Assembly: GCA_965371445.1 (NCBI GenBank)
Contig: CBDUYN010000019.1
Span: forward strand, 29,346-93,345
DNA: 64,000 nt
Reading direction: 5' to 3'
Origin: DASWIG01 sp965371445
Lineage (GTDB): Bacteria; Acidobacteriota; Thermoanaerobaculia; Multivoradales; J023
Shown here piece after piece: positions 9,001 through 15,715 of the stretch. The notes below the pieces were generated by a model, which was given only the letters and a program-made list of their open reading frames with translations, searched no databases and had not been told where the DNA came from. The translations under genes were made by a program, and so were the position numbers. Positions within the stretch are counted from its first letter, which is position 1; every line of letters begins with the position of its first letter.

Positions 9001-11139
9001 GTCCTGGTCGTCGCCGACGGCGACGCCGGCGGCGAGAGCGGGCTTCGGCTCCCCGGAATGCAATGCTCGGCGACGGCGGTCGAGAGCCACACCACGCATT
9101 TCGACCTGATCGTCGCGTTCGACGCCGCGGCAGCCGGCGAGTTGCGCTATGCGGCGGCGCTTTTTGACCGCACGAGCGTCACTCGCTGGGCCCGGTACCT
9201 CGTGACCCTGTCGGCGGCGCTCGCCCACGAGCCCGAGCGGCGTCTCTCGGAGCTGACGATTTACACCGCGGCCGAACGCCATCAGCTGCTTCGGGAATGG
9301 AGCGGCACGGTCGCGGCGAGCCCCGAGGCGTGCCTCGGGGAGCTTTTCGAGGCGCAGGCCGCCCGCACGCCCGACGCCGTGGCGGTGGTGAGCGGCGACG
9401 AGAGGTGGTGCTACCGGGAGCTCGCCGGCCGGGCCCGGGAGCTCGCCGGCCGGCTGCGGCGGCTGGGCGTCGGTCCCGAGGTCACCGTCGCCGTCACCCT
9501 CGACCACGGCCCGGAGAGCGTCGTCGCGGTCCTGGCGGTCCTCGTGGCGGGCGGCGCCTACCTTCCCCTCGAGGCCCGGACGCCGCCGGAGCGCCGCGAG
9601 CGAATGCTCGACGAGAGCCGCGCCGCGGCGCTCTTGACACCGCGCGAGATCGTCCCCCGGCGCCCACCGGCGGTGGCGCCGGTACGCCGTCCGCCGGGAA
9701 GGGCCGTTCCCGGCAACGCGGCCTACGTCCTCTACACCTCGGGCTCGTCGGGCCGGCCCAAGGGGGTGGTGGTCGAGCACCGGCAGGTGGTGAGCTACGT
9801 CGCGGCCGTCAGCGAGCGCCTCGGGCTCGCTCCGGGAGCCTCTTTTGCCCTGGTTCAGCCGCTGAGCGTCGACTCGTCGAAGACGACGCTTTTCCCGCCG
9901 CTTCTAGGCGGCGGCTGCCTCCACCTCGTGGGCGAGCGCGACGCGACCGATCCGGACGCCCTCGCCCGCCTCTTCGAACAGGAGCGAATCGATGTCTTGA
10001 AGATCGCTCCCAGCCACCTGGCGGCGCTCGTCGAGGGCGCCGGCACCCTGCCGTTGGTGCCGGCGCAGGCGCTCGTCGTCGGCGGCGAAGCCTGGCCCGG
10101 CGACTGGGCGCGGCATTGGGGCGAGGCGCTCGGCCGCTGCCGCCTCTACAACCACTACGGACCGACCGAAGTCACCGTGGGCACCCACGCCCACCGAGTG
10201 GCGGCGCGCGGGACGGTGGTGAGCGCCGGCCGGCCGCTGGGCAATAGCGTTGCTTACGTGGTCGACGCGCGCCTCCGTCCGGTCCCGGCCGGCGTGCCCG
10301 GCGAGCTCCTCCTGGGAGGCGCGGGGCTTGCCCGGGGCTATCTGGGCCGTCCCGGCCGGACGGCGGCGAGCTTCTTGCCGCACCCGTTCGCCGCCACGCC
10401 CGGAGCGCGGCTCTACCGCAGCGGTGACCTGGCCCGGCTGCGCCACGACGGCACCCTGGAGCTTCTCGGACGCCGCGACGACCAGCTCAAGGTGCGCGGC
10501 TTCCGCGTCGAGCCGGGGGAGGTGGAAGCGGCCCTGGGCGAGCATCCCGGGGTCACCGCGAGCGCCGTCGCCGTCCGCGGCGAGCCGGCCCGGCTGGTGC
10601 TCTACCTCTGCGCCGCTTCCCAGCCGGCGCCGGAGCTCGCCGAGCTGCGGCGTTTTCTGCGTCCCCGGCTGCCCGAGCACATGCTGCCCGAGGCGCTGGT
10701 GGTGCTCGCCGAGCTGCCGCGGACTCCCCACGGCAAGGTCGACCGCGGCCGGCTGCCGGAGCCGGTCCCGCTAGAAGCGGTCGGGACCGGGGAGGAGCCG
10801 CGCGGGGAGGTGGAAGAAACCGTCGCCGAAGTCTGGCGGCAGGTCCTCGGGCTCGCCCGCGTCGGCGCCGAGGAGAGCTTCTTCGACCTCGGTGGGCATT
10901 CGCTCCTCTTGCTCCAGGTCCTCTCCAGGTTGCGTCGCCGGCTCGATCCGGGCCTCATGGCCGTCGATCTTTTCCGCTACCCCACTCCACGCTCCCTGGC
11001 GCGGCGTCTGCAAGGATCGCCGACGGCTCCTGCCGCGGCCCGGCGTGACGGACCGGCCGCGGAACGGCTCGCCCGCCGCCGCGGGCTCGATCGGCGACGG
11101 CGGACGAGACAGGACCACCGCGCCGGGGGTAACCGATGA
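1..11139 (+). CDS. Non-ribosomal peptide synthetase, 5'-truncated, [T]-C-A-T-E-C-A-T-C-A-T
   Basis: The reading frame is open from base 1, which lies inside a carrier-protein motif (LGGHSLL), so the start is outside the window. Domains by base position: carrier remnant 1-110; C 208-1540 (HHIASDGWS); A 1590-3110; carrier 3150-3370 (GGDS, Ser codon at 3262); epimerisation domain 3412-4750 (EGHGRE, DVSRT, FNYLSQ; its His motif is HHLVIDRIS); C 4801-6090 of the type that follows E domains (HHILLDGWS); A 6150-7600; carrier 7670-7880; C 7960-9250 (HHIAWDAAS); A 9320-10740; carrier 10800-11000. Pocket residues aligned by hand to the PheA positions read DIEGVGAVTK (unassigned), DAWQLGLIHK (near the glutamine code) and DSTKVGHVGK (near Asp/Asn codes). 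The last ~35 residues are unusually basic. The stop overlaps the PKS start as ATGA, so the two are translationally coupled. Cytoplasmic megasynthase; product unknown. Confidence 0.95.
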   Translation, partial: QLGGHSLLATQVVSRIRRAFAVELPVRSVFENPTVAELAAEVDSRRQTAPPGGSLPAPRVAAERCVTEELPLSFAQQRLWFLQELTPESSVYNLPGARHLLGRLDPAALGGALGEIVRRHEILRTRLQTTDGRPRQEIAAAGRWALPLVDLTALPPASRPGEARRRLAAEGRRPFRLAAELPLRTHLWRLGAEGLDAEEHVLFVNVHHIASDGWSEGIFHRELTVLYEAFGRRVPSPLPEPGVQYADFAVWQREHLRGEVLETQLAYWRQQLDALQVLELPADRPRPAVRTEAGASLPLRLCEATARALRQLAVEAGVSLYMALLAAFVALVHRLTGQSDVAVGSPIANRRYEEFEGLIGFFVNTLVLRSRPRPRQSFTDLLAQVRELCLEAYLHQDLPFEKLVEELDPERDLGRSPLFQVLFTAQNAPLKPMTLPGLEVLPFATGSAGALFDVEVSFLETKGKIAGSVTYNTDLFHRTTMSRLLRHYETLLGDVAAAPSRCLEGLALFTAAERQQAWVEWNDSVSSPSADCLHQLFEAQAERTPEALALVCGNARLSYAELAGRADQLARHLRSLGVGPEVRVGICVARSPAMLVGVLGVLKAGGAYLGVDPAYPVKRQLFLLHDSGAQVLLTSAESDERFAAADPGLRRVLIDRDVPRIGSPERPKRRPTARNLAYVIYTSGSTGRPKAVNVEHRSAVHLARRVVAEYPIRAQDRVLQLAPLSFDISVEEIFSGLASGATLVLWEGEMPAVDELLERIAELAVTVLGLPTAYWHELVAQAEAEGIALPPELRLCVIGSERASGGRLRSWRRLTAARAPRLINAYGPTEATVTSTWCEVGGPYEARYGEADPPIGRPLAGVAAYVLDRRQNPVAWGAPGELFLGGAGLARGYHDRPALTAGSFLPNPFSGVPGSRLYRTGDRVRWLRDGRLAFLGRVDHQVKVRGYRVEPGEVETVLAAHPGVREAVVVAHSLPGSETSSLVGFFVPDGQESTTPRELRSHLGARLPAYMVPAHLVALDAVPLSPAGKIDRVALARRAAGARQDRAEVGFTRARTAAEEALTGVWKGVLGIDGVGVHDNFFELGGDSILGVRIVALARRQGLTLSLQDVFRHPTVAEMAQSARRVPTASAEQETVSGALPLTPVQRWFFELDLPEPWHENWSTWRFTPEGFEPSPLRRALGALLRHHDALRLRFRFQSGRWTAWNAPYEDPTPFLHVDLARLDETAQGRARRSAAERLQRSLDLAAGPLLRLAAFDLGTGRAGRLLVVLHHLVIDRISWLLFFEDLETAYRRLALPRKTTSFKEWARRLDRHARCRETRRERDHYLAVGRRAGSRRLPVDDPAGRNTRASARTVTVTLGAEPTRRLLRDVPGVYRTQINDVLLTALTRAFGRFTGKSALFLALEGHGREEVVPGVDVSRTLGWFTSTFPVYLELSSAQSSPGESLKAIKEQLRRIPRRGIGYGLLRYLSDEAETVGALRSQPEPQVVFNYLSQGASSPSLFGPSDEPSGEACSRRGPRSHLLEINGSVREEGLRMSFTYSSPLHRPETVAQLADGFVAELERLIAHCLSPGAGGYTPADFPLAELSQERLDALTRGDRGIEDVYPLTPMQEGMLFHARLSPESSVYFAQAHWELRRDADVAALYKAWEHVVQRHGVLRTVFVWRDLERPLQIVRRRAELPWIEQDWRDLDVSRQAERLQGYLEADRRRVFHLSQAPPFRVHLIRLSDSSCRMVWSTHHILLDGWSAAVVREELFAFYLAFRDGRPAKREAPRPFRDHVAWLGKQDKAAAREFWRRQLAGFTEPTPLPGSRRAESRENARAHLRLSRRSTASLVRFARQNRLTLNTLVQGAWARVLAAYGDGREVLFGTVSSGRPASLAGSDSMVGLLIHTLPFRARLAWRKPVELWLERLQSQFLEMRRHEHLPLVEIQAASEVPAGRPLFESLFVFQNYPASPDAQDRLFSTLQVFEKNNYPITLSVLPGRELLLAVDFAPERFAAVAAERAVRHVRHVLEGLAACAGRPLGRLPLLAPAERHQLLHEWNDRQRSWTASGFLHDRVAARAERAPDAVAVVCGDETLSYRELVRRARRLAGRLREAGVAPEARVGVLAERGVDLVVALLAVLIAGGAYLPLDPVLPAARLAWMAEDAGIEVLLAGEGREAAFFKRRILRPEDADGTDGGAWLAPRLADDNAAYVLYTSGSTGVPKGVVVSHRAIVHHMLWMQDDLPLTAADRVLQKTPIGFDASVWEFWAPLAVGARLVLAPADAHRDPRALVAASRRHRITILQVVPSLLRLLLDEEGLGDLRTLRRLLSGGEPLAAELCERFFAQAPEAELVNLYGPTETTIHATFVHCARGLTATAPLGRPIANTRIHLLARGPRRVPGGAAGLLHVGGPGLARGYLGRPAWTAERFVPDPWATTPGERLYDTGDLACHAADGSIEFLGRLDHQVKLRGYRVELEEVEAALAEHPAVRQAVALVLAGDGEERLVAFLVAYGERRPTATELRAALAERLPAPMIPAALAWRDELPANASGKVDRAALAGAAGKAFAPAAGSVAPRNAVEATVAEVVGELLGIAAPGIHESFFELGGHSLLAVRVLSRLRRLFAVELPLGRFFEGPSVARLAEKVEAARRRSGGPAPGRPRPEPLAAASSQEEPRLSFAQQRLWFLQQLAPVSPAYNVARTEQLVGRLDAAALERSLREIVARHQVLRTRIRDADGRPRPVVEASGAGLPRVDLTRLQGVRRRAELDRLVTGEARRPFELAAEPPLRSFLAALDETEHVLFRNVHHIAWDAASEAIFDRELSAGYRGRTADPPALPALTVQYVDFARWQRASLRGAVLEEQLDWWRRRLAGLRPLALSTDRPRPRLRNARGAAVALGPWPPALGAALRQLRSRCGVSSYMTHVAVVTALLHRLTGEEDVAVGSPVSHRRHEELEGLIGLFLNTLVVRSSTAGDPSFAELLARVRDACLGAYDHQDLPFERLVEGLEVERDLGRSTLFQVLVVADGDAGGESGLRLPGMQCSATAVESHTTHFDLIVAFDAAAAGELRYAAALFDRTSVTRWARYLVTLSAALAHEPERRLSELTIYTAAERHQLLREWSGTVAASPEACLGELFEAQAARTPDAVAVVSGDERWCYRELAGRARELAGRLRRLGVGPEVTVAVTLDHGPESVVAVLAVLVAGGAYLPLEARTPPERRERMLDESRAAALLTPREIVPRRPPAVAPVRRPPGRAVPGNAAYVLYTSGSSGRPKGVVVEHRQVVSYVAAVSERLGLAPGASFALVQPLSVDSSKTTLFPPLLGGGCLHLVGERDATDPDALARLFEQERIDVLKIAPSHLAALVEGAGTLPLVPAQALVVGGEAWPGDWARHWGEALGRCRLYNHYGPTEVTVGTHAHRVAARGTVVSAGRPLGNSVAYVVDARLRPVPAGVPGELLLGGAGLARGYLGRPGRTAASFLPHPFAATPGARLYRSGDLARLRHDGTLELLGRRDDQLKVRGFRVEPGEVEAALGEHPGVTASAVAVRGEPARLVLYLCAASQPAPELAELRRFLRPRLPEHMLPEALVVLAELPRTPHGKVDRGRLPEPVPLEAVGTGEEPRGEVEETVAEVWRQVLGLARVGAEESFFDLGGHSLLLLQVLSRLRRRLDPGLMAVDLFRYPTPRSLARRLQGSPTAPAAARRDGPAAERLARRRGLDRRRRTRQDHRAGGNR

Positions 11140-14100
11140 GCGAGGCCTCGACAGACATCGCCGTGGTCGGCATGAGCGCGCTCTTGCCCGGCTGCCCGCG
11201 ATCCTCGCCGCGGCGCCTCGACGACTTCTGGCGCAACCTCTGCCATGGGGTCGAGTCGATCACCTTCTTCCGTGCCGAGGAGCTCGACGAGGCCGACGCC
11301 AAGCTCGCTGGCGACCCGGCCTACGTGGCGGCGGCCGGGATCCTCGACGGGCCGGAGCTTTTCGACGCCGCCTTTTTTGACATGAGCCCCCGGCAGGCGG
11401 AGCTCCTCGACCCACAGCACCGCATCTTCCTCGAATGCGCCTGGGAAGCCCTGGAGGACGCGGCCTGCAACCCGCGGCGCTTCCCGGGTCCGATCGGCCT
11501 CTTCGCGGGCTCGAGCCGCAGCCTCCACGGCCTCGGCCGGGAAGCCTCCGAGGAGTACCTGGCCCGGATCAGCACCGACAAGGACTTCCTCACCACGCGC
11601 ACGGCCTACGCCCTCGGCCTCACGGGACCGGCCGTCACGGTCCAGACGGCCTGCTCGACCTCGCTCGTCGCCGTCCACCTGGCCTGCCAGAGCCTGCTCG
11701 GCGGCGAATGCGACCTGGCGCTCGCCGGCGGCGTCTCGCTGTGGCTTCCCGACCGGCGGGGTCATCTCTACGAGGAGGGCGGCATCGCCTCGCCCGATGG
11801 CCACTGCCGTGCCTTCGACGCCCGGGCCGCGGGTACGGTCACGGGCTTCGGGGTCGGCGTCGTGGTCCTGCGCCGCCTCGGGGAAGCGCTCGCCGGCGGC
11901 GATCCGGTGCGGGCTCTCGTCCGCGGTTCGGCGGTCAACAACGACGGCGCCGCCAAGGTCGGCTTCACGGCCCCCGGCGTGGCGGGCCAGGCGGCGGTGG
12001 TCGCGGAGGCCCTGGCGGTGGCCGGGGTCGAGCCCGGTACCGTCGGCTATGTCGAAGCCCACGGCACCGGCACGGTTCTCGGCGATTCGGTGGAGGTGGC
12101 GGCGCTCACCGAGGCCTTCGCATCGGCCCCCGGCCCGACGTGGCTCGGCTCGTTGAAGACCAACCTGGGGCATCTCGGCCCCGCCGCCGGTGTCGCCGGC
12201 CTGATCAAGACGGTGCTCGCCCTGAAACACCGGCAGCTGCCACCGACTCTGCACTTCGAGCAGCCCCATCCCGAGATCGACTTCGGTCCTTTCCGCGTCG
12301 GCTCCGAGCTTCGTCCCTGGCGGCGCGGCGACAAGCCGCGCCGCGCCGGGGTGAGCTCCTTCGGCATCGGCGGCACGAACGCCCACGTCGTCCTGGAGGA
12401 AGCTCCGGAGGCGCAGCGGCGTCCGCCGCCGGAGCCCCGGCGCCGGCACCAGCTCCTGGTGCTCTCGGCGCGGACGCCGACGGCCCTCGAAGAGGCGACG
12501 GCGCGGCTTGCCGGTCACCTCGCGGAGCCGATCGACCTCGCCGACGTCGCCTACACCCTGCAGGTCGGCCGGCGTCCCTTCGAGCACCGGCGAGCCGTGG
12601 TGGCCGCCGACGCCGCCGACGCCGCCGCGGCGCTGGGCGAGCCGCGCCGGCGCCAGACCCGCCGAGCCGGCGAGCCGCCCGAGGTGGCCTTCCTCTTCCC
12701 CGGCCAGGGAACGCAGGGGGTGAACATGGGCCGCGGCCTTTACGACACCGAACCGGCCTTTCGGCGCGAGATCGACCGCGCGGCCGAGGTCCTCCTGCCC
12801 CATCTCGGCCTCGACCTGCGCGCCGTGCTCTACCCGGCCCCCGGAGGCGAGGAGGCGGCCGCCGCCCGGCTCGAGCGGACCGAGCTGACCCAGCCGGCGC
12901 TCTTTGCCTTCGAATACGCCCTGGCGCGGCTGTGGATCTGCTGGGGCGTCGAGCCGCGGGCCCTCCTGGGCCACAGCGTCGGCGAGTACGTCGCCGCCTG
13001 CCTGGCCGGGGTCTTCCGGCCCGACGACGCCCTCGCTCTCCTGGCACGGCGCGGCCGGCTGATCCAGGAGCTGGCGCCGGGCGCCATGGCGAGCGTGGCC
13101 CTGGGCGAGACGGAGCTTCGAGAGCGCCTCGGCACCGAGCTCGACGTCGCGGCGGTCAACGCGGGCGACCGCACCGTCGTGTCGGGACCGGAAGCGGCGG
13201 TCGAGTCCCTGGCCGCGGAGCTGGCCGCCGAGGGCCTCGACGTCCGGCGCCTGGCGGTCTCGCACGCCTTCCACTCGCGGTGCCTCGACGGCGTCCGCGC
13301 CGCCTTCGCCGCCGCCTTCGACGGCGTCGAGCTCGGCGCGCCTCGCCTACCTTTCCTGTCGAACGTCACCGGCACCTGGATCGACGCCGACGCGGCCCGC
13401 GATCCCGGCTACTGGGTGCGTCAGATGACGAGCCCCGTGCGCTTCGCCGACGCCGCCGGCCGGCTCCTCGAGCGGCCGCGTCGGCTGCTGCTGGAGGTGG
13501 GACCCGGACGCACCCTGACCTCGCTCGTGCGGCGCCATCCCTCGGCCGGCGAGGCCGCCTCGCTCCTCGCCTCCCTCCCCGGCTCCGGCGGCGAGGAGAG
13601 CGAGGAGCTCCTGGTCGCCCTCGGCGGGTTGTGGCTCGCGGGGGCCGAGGTCGATTGGGAGGCCCGTCACGCTCCCGGATCGCGGCGGCGCGTCGCGTTG
13701 CCGACCTATCCTTTCGAGCACCGGCGGTATGTCCTCGACGAAGCCCCCCGGGTCGTCCGGCGGCGGAGCCTCGCCGAGTGGTTCTACGTCCCGGTGTGGC
13801 GGCCGGCACCGCTCGCCGCCGCGGGCCGGCCGGCCGGCAGCTGGCTGGTCTTCGCCACCGAGGAGCCTCCGGGACCGGAGCTCGAGCGCCGCCTGGCCGA
13901 GCTGGGCCGGGTCGTCCGGGTCCTCCCGGGGGAGAGCTTCGAGCGGCGCGGCGAGGCGGCCTGGGTCCTCGACCCCCGCGACGGCGGAAGCTACCGGCGG
14001 CTCTTCCAGGACCTGCACGCCGAGGGCGCCATCCCTCAAACCTTCGTCCACATGTGGAGCGTCACCGGCGACTCGCCGGCGCCGCAGGGCGGCGAGGAGG

Positions 14101-15551
14101 CCGCGGTGCGAATCGCCGCGGGCCTCGACGCCGGTTTCTACAGCCTGCTCGAGCTGGCCCGGGAATGCGGTGAGGAGCCGCGGTCGATCCTCGTCGTCTC
14201 CGACGACATGCAGGAGGTGACCGGAGCGGAGCCCCTGCGGCCGGAGAAGGCGCCGCTTCTCGGAGCCTGCCGGGTGATCTCGCAGGAGGAGCCCCACCTG
14301 AGCTTTCGCAGCGTCGACTTGAGCCGCTCGGAGCCCCCCTGGCGGCAGCGCCGGTGGGCCGAGGACTTGCTGCGCGAGCTCGCGGCCGGCAGGGCGGAGC
14401 CCGTGATCGCCTACCGCGGCGGCCGGCGCCAGGCGCCGGATCTCGCGCCGGTCCGCCTGGGCGCCGGCGGCGCCGGACGGCTTCGCCGGGGTGGCGTCTA
14501 CCTGATCACCGGGGGGCTGGGGGGGGTCGGGCTCGCCATCGCCGACTTCCTCGTCGAGACGGCCGCGGCACGCCTCGTCCTGGTCGGCCGCGGCGGCCGG
14601 GCGGCGACGCCGGAGGCGGACCGCTGGCTCGCCGAGCACCGCGGCGAGGTGCTTGTCGGGGCAGCCGACGTCGCCGATCCGGCCGCGATGGAGCGCGTCC
14701 TCGGCGAGGCCGAGCAACGATTCGGGCCGCTCGCCGGCGTCGTCCATGCGGCGGGCGTGAGCGGTGCCGAGGCCTTTCCCGCCGCCCGCGAGACGACCCG
14801 CGACGTCGCCGAGCGGCATTTCCAGGCCAAGATCCGAGGGCTCTTGGTGCTGGAACGCCTGCTGCGCGGACGCGACCTCGACTTCTGCCTGCTGACCTCG
14901 TCGACCGCGTCGTGGCTCGGCGGCCTGGGCTACGCCGCCTACGCCGGCGCGAACCTTTTCATGGACGCTTTTGCGCGGCTCATGAGCCGCGGCGCGGCGA
15001 TGCCCTGGCTGAGCGTCAACTGGGACGCCTGGCGCCTGGGGGGCGATGCTCATCGCGGCGGCTACGGTGCCGAGCTCGCGGAGCTCGCCATGAGCCCGGC
15101 CGAGGCGACCGAGGCCCTGAGCCGAATCCTGGCCGCAGACGTCGGGACCCAGGTCGCCGTCGCGGCCGGAGACCTGCGCCCCCGTCTCGAGCGCTGGGTC
15201 CTCTCGGCGGCTCAGCCCGACGCCCCGGCCTCCCCGGCGCCGGTGTACTCTCGGCCAGCCCTCGAGACGGCGTTCGCCGCGCCCCGCTCGGAGTTGGAAT
15301 GTACCGTCGCCGGCCTCTGGCAGGAGGTGCTGGGCCTCGCGGCGGTAGGTGTCGACGACGACTTCTTCGAGCTCGGCGGCGATTCTCTGCTCGCCGTGCG
15401 GGTCCTGGCGGAATTGCGCCGCCGGCACCGGCTGGAGATCGCCCTGCCGCGCTTCTTCCAGGCGAGCACCGTGGCCGAGCTCGCCGCCGCGCTGGAGGAG
15501 GGGACGCCAGCCGGCGCGCCGTCCGGCGGCTTCGAGGAGATCCGCCTGTGA
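11136..15551 (+). CDS. Type I polyketide synthase module, KS-AT-KR-carrier
   Basis: A 1,471-residue single extension module. The ketosynthase covers about residues 6-430, with active-site Cys in TACSTS (~173) and His in AHGTGT and NLGH. The acyltransferase (~515-830) has GHSVGEY and HAFHS, the usual malonyl-CoA signature. The ketoreductase (~875-1335) has a Rossmann TGGLGGVG motif and a catalytic Ser...Tyr...Asn set (SSTAS, YAGAN). The carrier (Ser ~1415, GGDSLL) is C-terminal. No DH or ER is visible, so the step should leave a beta-hydroxyl. It starts in the ATGA overlap with the upstream NRPS and ends GTGA into the next NRPS. It therefore extends the peptidyl chain by two carbons between the two NRPSs, giving a beta-hydroxy-gamma-amino (statine-like) unit if the chain is passed on directly. 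The short tail ends FEEIRL, a candidate docking peptide for the TubC domain of the next protein. Confidence 0.95.
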   Translation: MSEASTDIAVVGMSALLPGCPRSSPRRLDDFWRNLCHGVESITFFRAEELDEADAKLAGDPAYVAAAGILDGPELFDAAFFDMSPRQAELLDPQHRIFLECAWEALEDAACNPRRFPGPIGLFAGSSRSLHGLGREASEEYLARISTDKDFLTTRTAYALGLTGPAVTVQTACSTSLVAVHLACQSLLGGECDLALAGGVSLWLPDRRGHLYEEGGIASPDGHCRAFDARAAGTVTGFGVGVVVLRRLGEALAGGDPVRALVRGSAVNNDGAAKVGFTAPGVAGQAAVVAEALAVAGVEPGTVGYVEAHGTGTVLGDSVEVAALTEAFASAPGPTWLGSLKTNLGHLGPAAGVAGLIKTVLALKHRQLPPTLHFEQPHPEIDFGPFRVGSELRPWRRGDKPRRAGVSSFGIGGTNAHVVLEEAPEAQRRPPPEPRRRHQLLVLSARTPTALEEATARLAGHLAEPIDLADVAYTLQVGRRPFEHRRAVVAADAADAAAALGEPRRRQTRRAGEPPEVAFLFPGQGTQGVNMGRGLYDTEPAFRREIDRAAEVLLPHLGLDLRAVLYPAPGGEEAAAARLERTELTQPALFAFEYALARLWICWGVEPRALLGHSVGEYVAACLAGVFRPDDALALLARRGRLIQELAPGAMASVALGETELRERLGTELDVAAVNAGDRTVVSGPEAAVESLAAELAAEGLDVRRLAVSHAFHSRCLDGVRAAFAAAFDGVELGAPRLPFLSNVTGTWIDADAARDPGYWVRQMTSPVRFADAAGRLLERPRRLLLEVGPGRTLTSLVRRHPSAGEAASLLASLPGSGGEESEELLVALGGLWLAGAEVDWEARHAPGSRRRVALPTYPFEHRRYVLDEAPRVVRRRSLAEWFYVPVWRPAPLAAAGRPAGSWLVFATEEPPGPELERRLAELGRVVRVLPGESFERRGEAAWVLDPRDGGSYRRLFQDLHAEGAIPQTFVHMWSVTGDSPAPQGGEEAAVRIAAGLDAGFYSLLELARECGEEPRSILVVSDDMQEVTGAEPLRPEKAPLLGACRVISQEEPHLSFRSVDLSRSEPPWRQRRWAEDLLRELAAGRAEPVIAYRGGRRQAPDLAPVRLGAGGAGRLRRGGVYLITGGLGGVGLAIADFLVETAAARLVLVGRGGRAATPEADRWLAEHRGEVLVGAADVADPAAMERVLGEAEQRFGPLAGVVHAAGVSGAEAFPAARETTRDVAERHFQAKIRGLLVLERLLRGRDLDFCLLTSSTASWLGGLGYAAYAGANLFMDAFARLMSRGAAMPWLSVNWDAWRLGGDAHRGGYGAELAELAMSPAEATEALSRILAADVGTQVAVAAGDLRPRLERWVLSAAQPDAPASPAPVYSRPALETAFAAPRSELECTVAGLWQEVLGLAAVGVDDDFFELGGDSLLAVRVLAELRRRHRLEIALPRFFQASTVAELAAALEEGTPAGAPSGGFEEIRL

Positions 15552-15715
15552 AGGCCGAACGGCTTCTGGCGACGCTTCTGGAGCGCGGCGCCCTCGTCTG
15601 GGCCGAGGGCGGCGAGCTCGTCTGCCGCGCCCCGGCGAGCGCGCTCGACCCGGCACTGCGCCAGGAGCTCGGCGAGGCCAAGGGCGAGCTTCTACCGCTC
15701 CTCGGCGAGCGTCGC
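15548..15715 (+). other. TubC-like N-terminal docking domain
   Basis: The first ~55 residues after the GTG start (MKAERLLATLLERGALVW...) match the layout of TubC-type docking domains: an alpha helix, a short beta pair around WAEGGELVCRAP, then a helix (LRQELGEAKGELLPLL) before the C domain. Such domains bind a short linear peptide at the C-terminus of the upstream megasynthase. The upstream PKS ends in FEEIRL, an acidic/hydrophobic tail that could serve. Confidence 0.75.
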
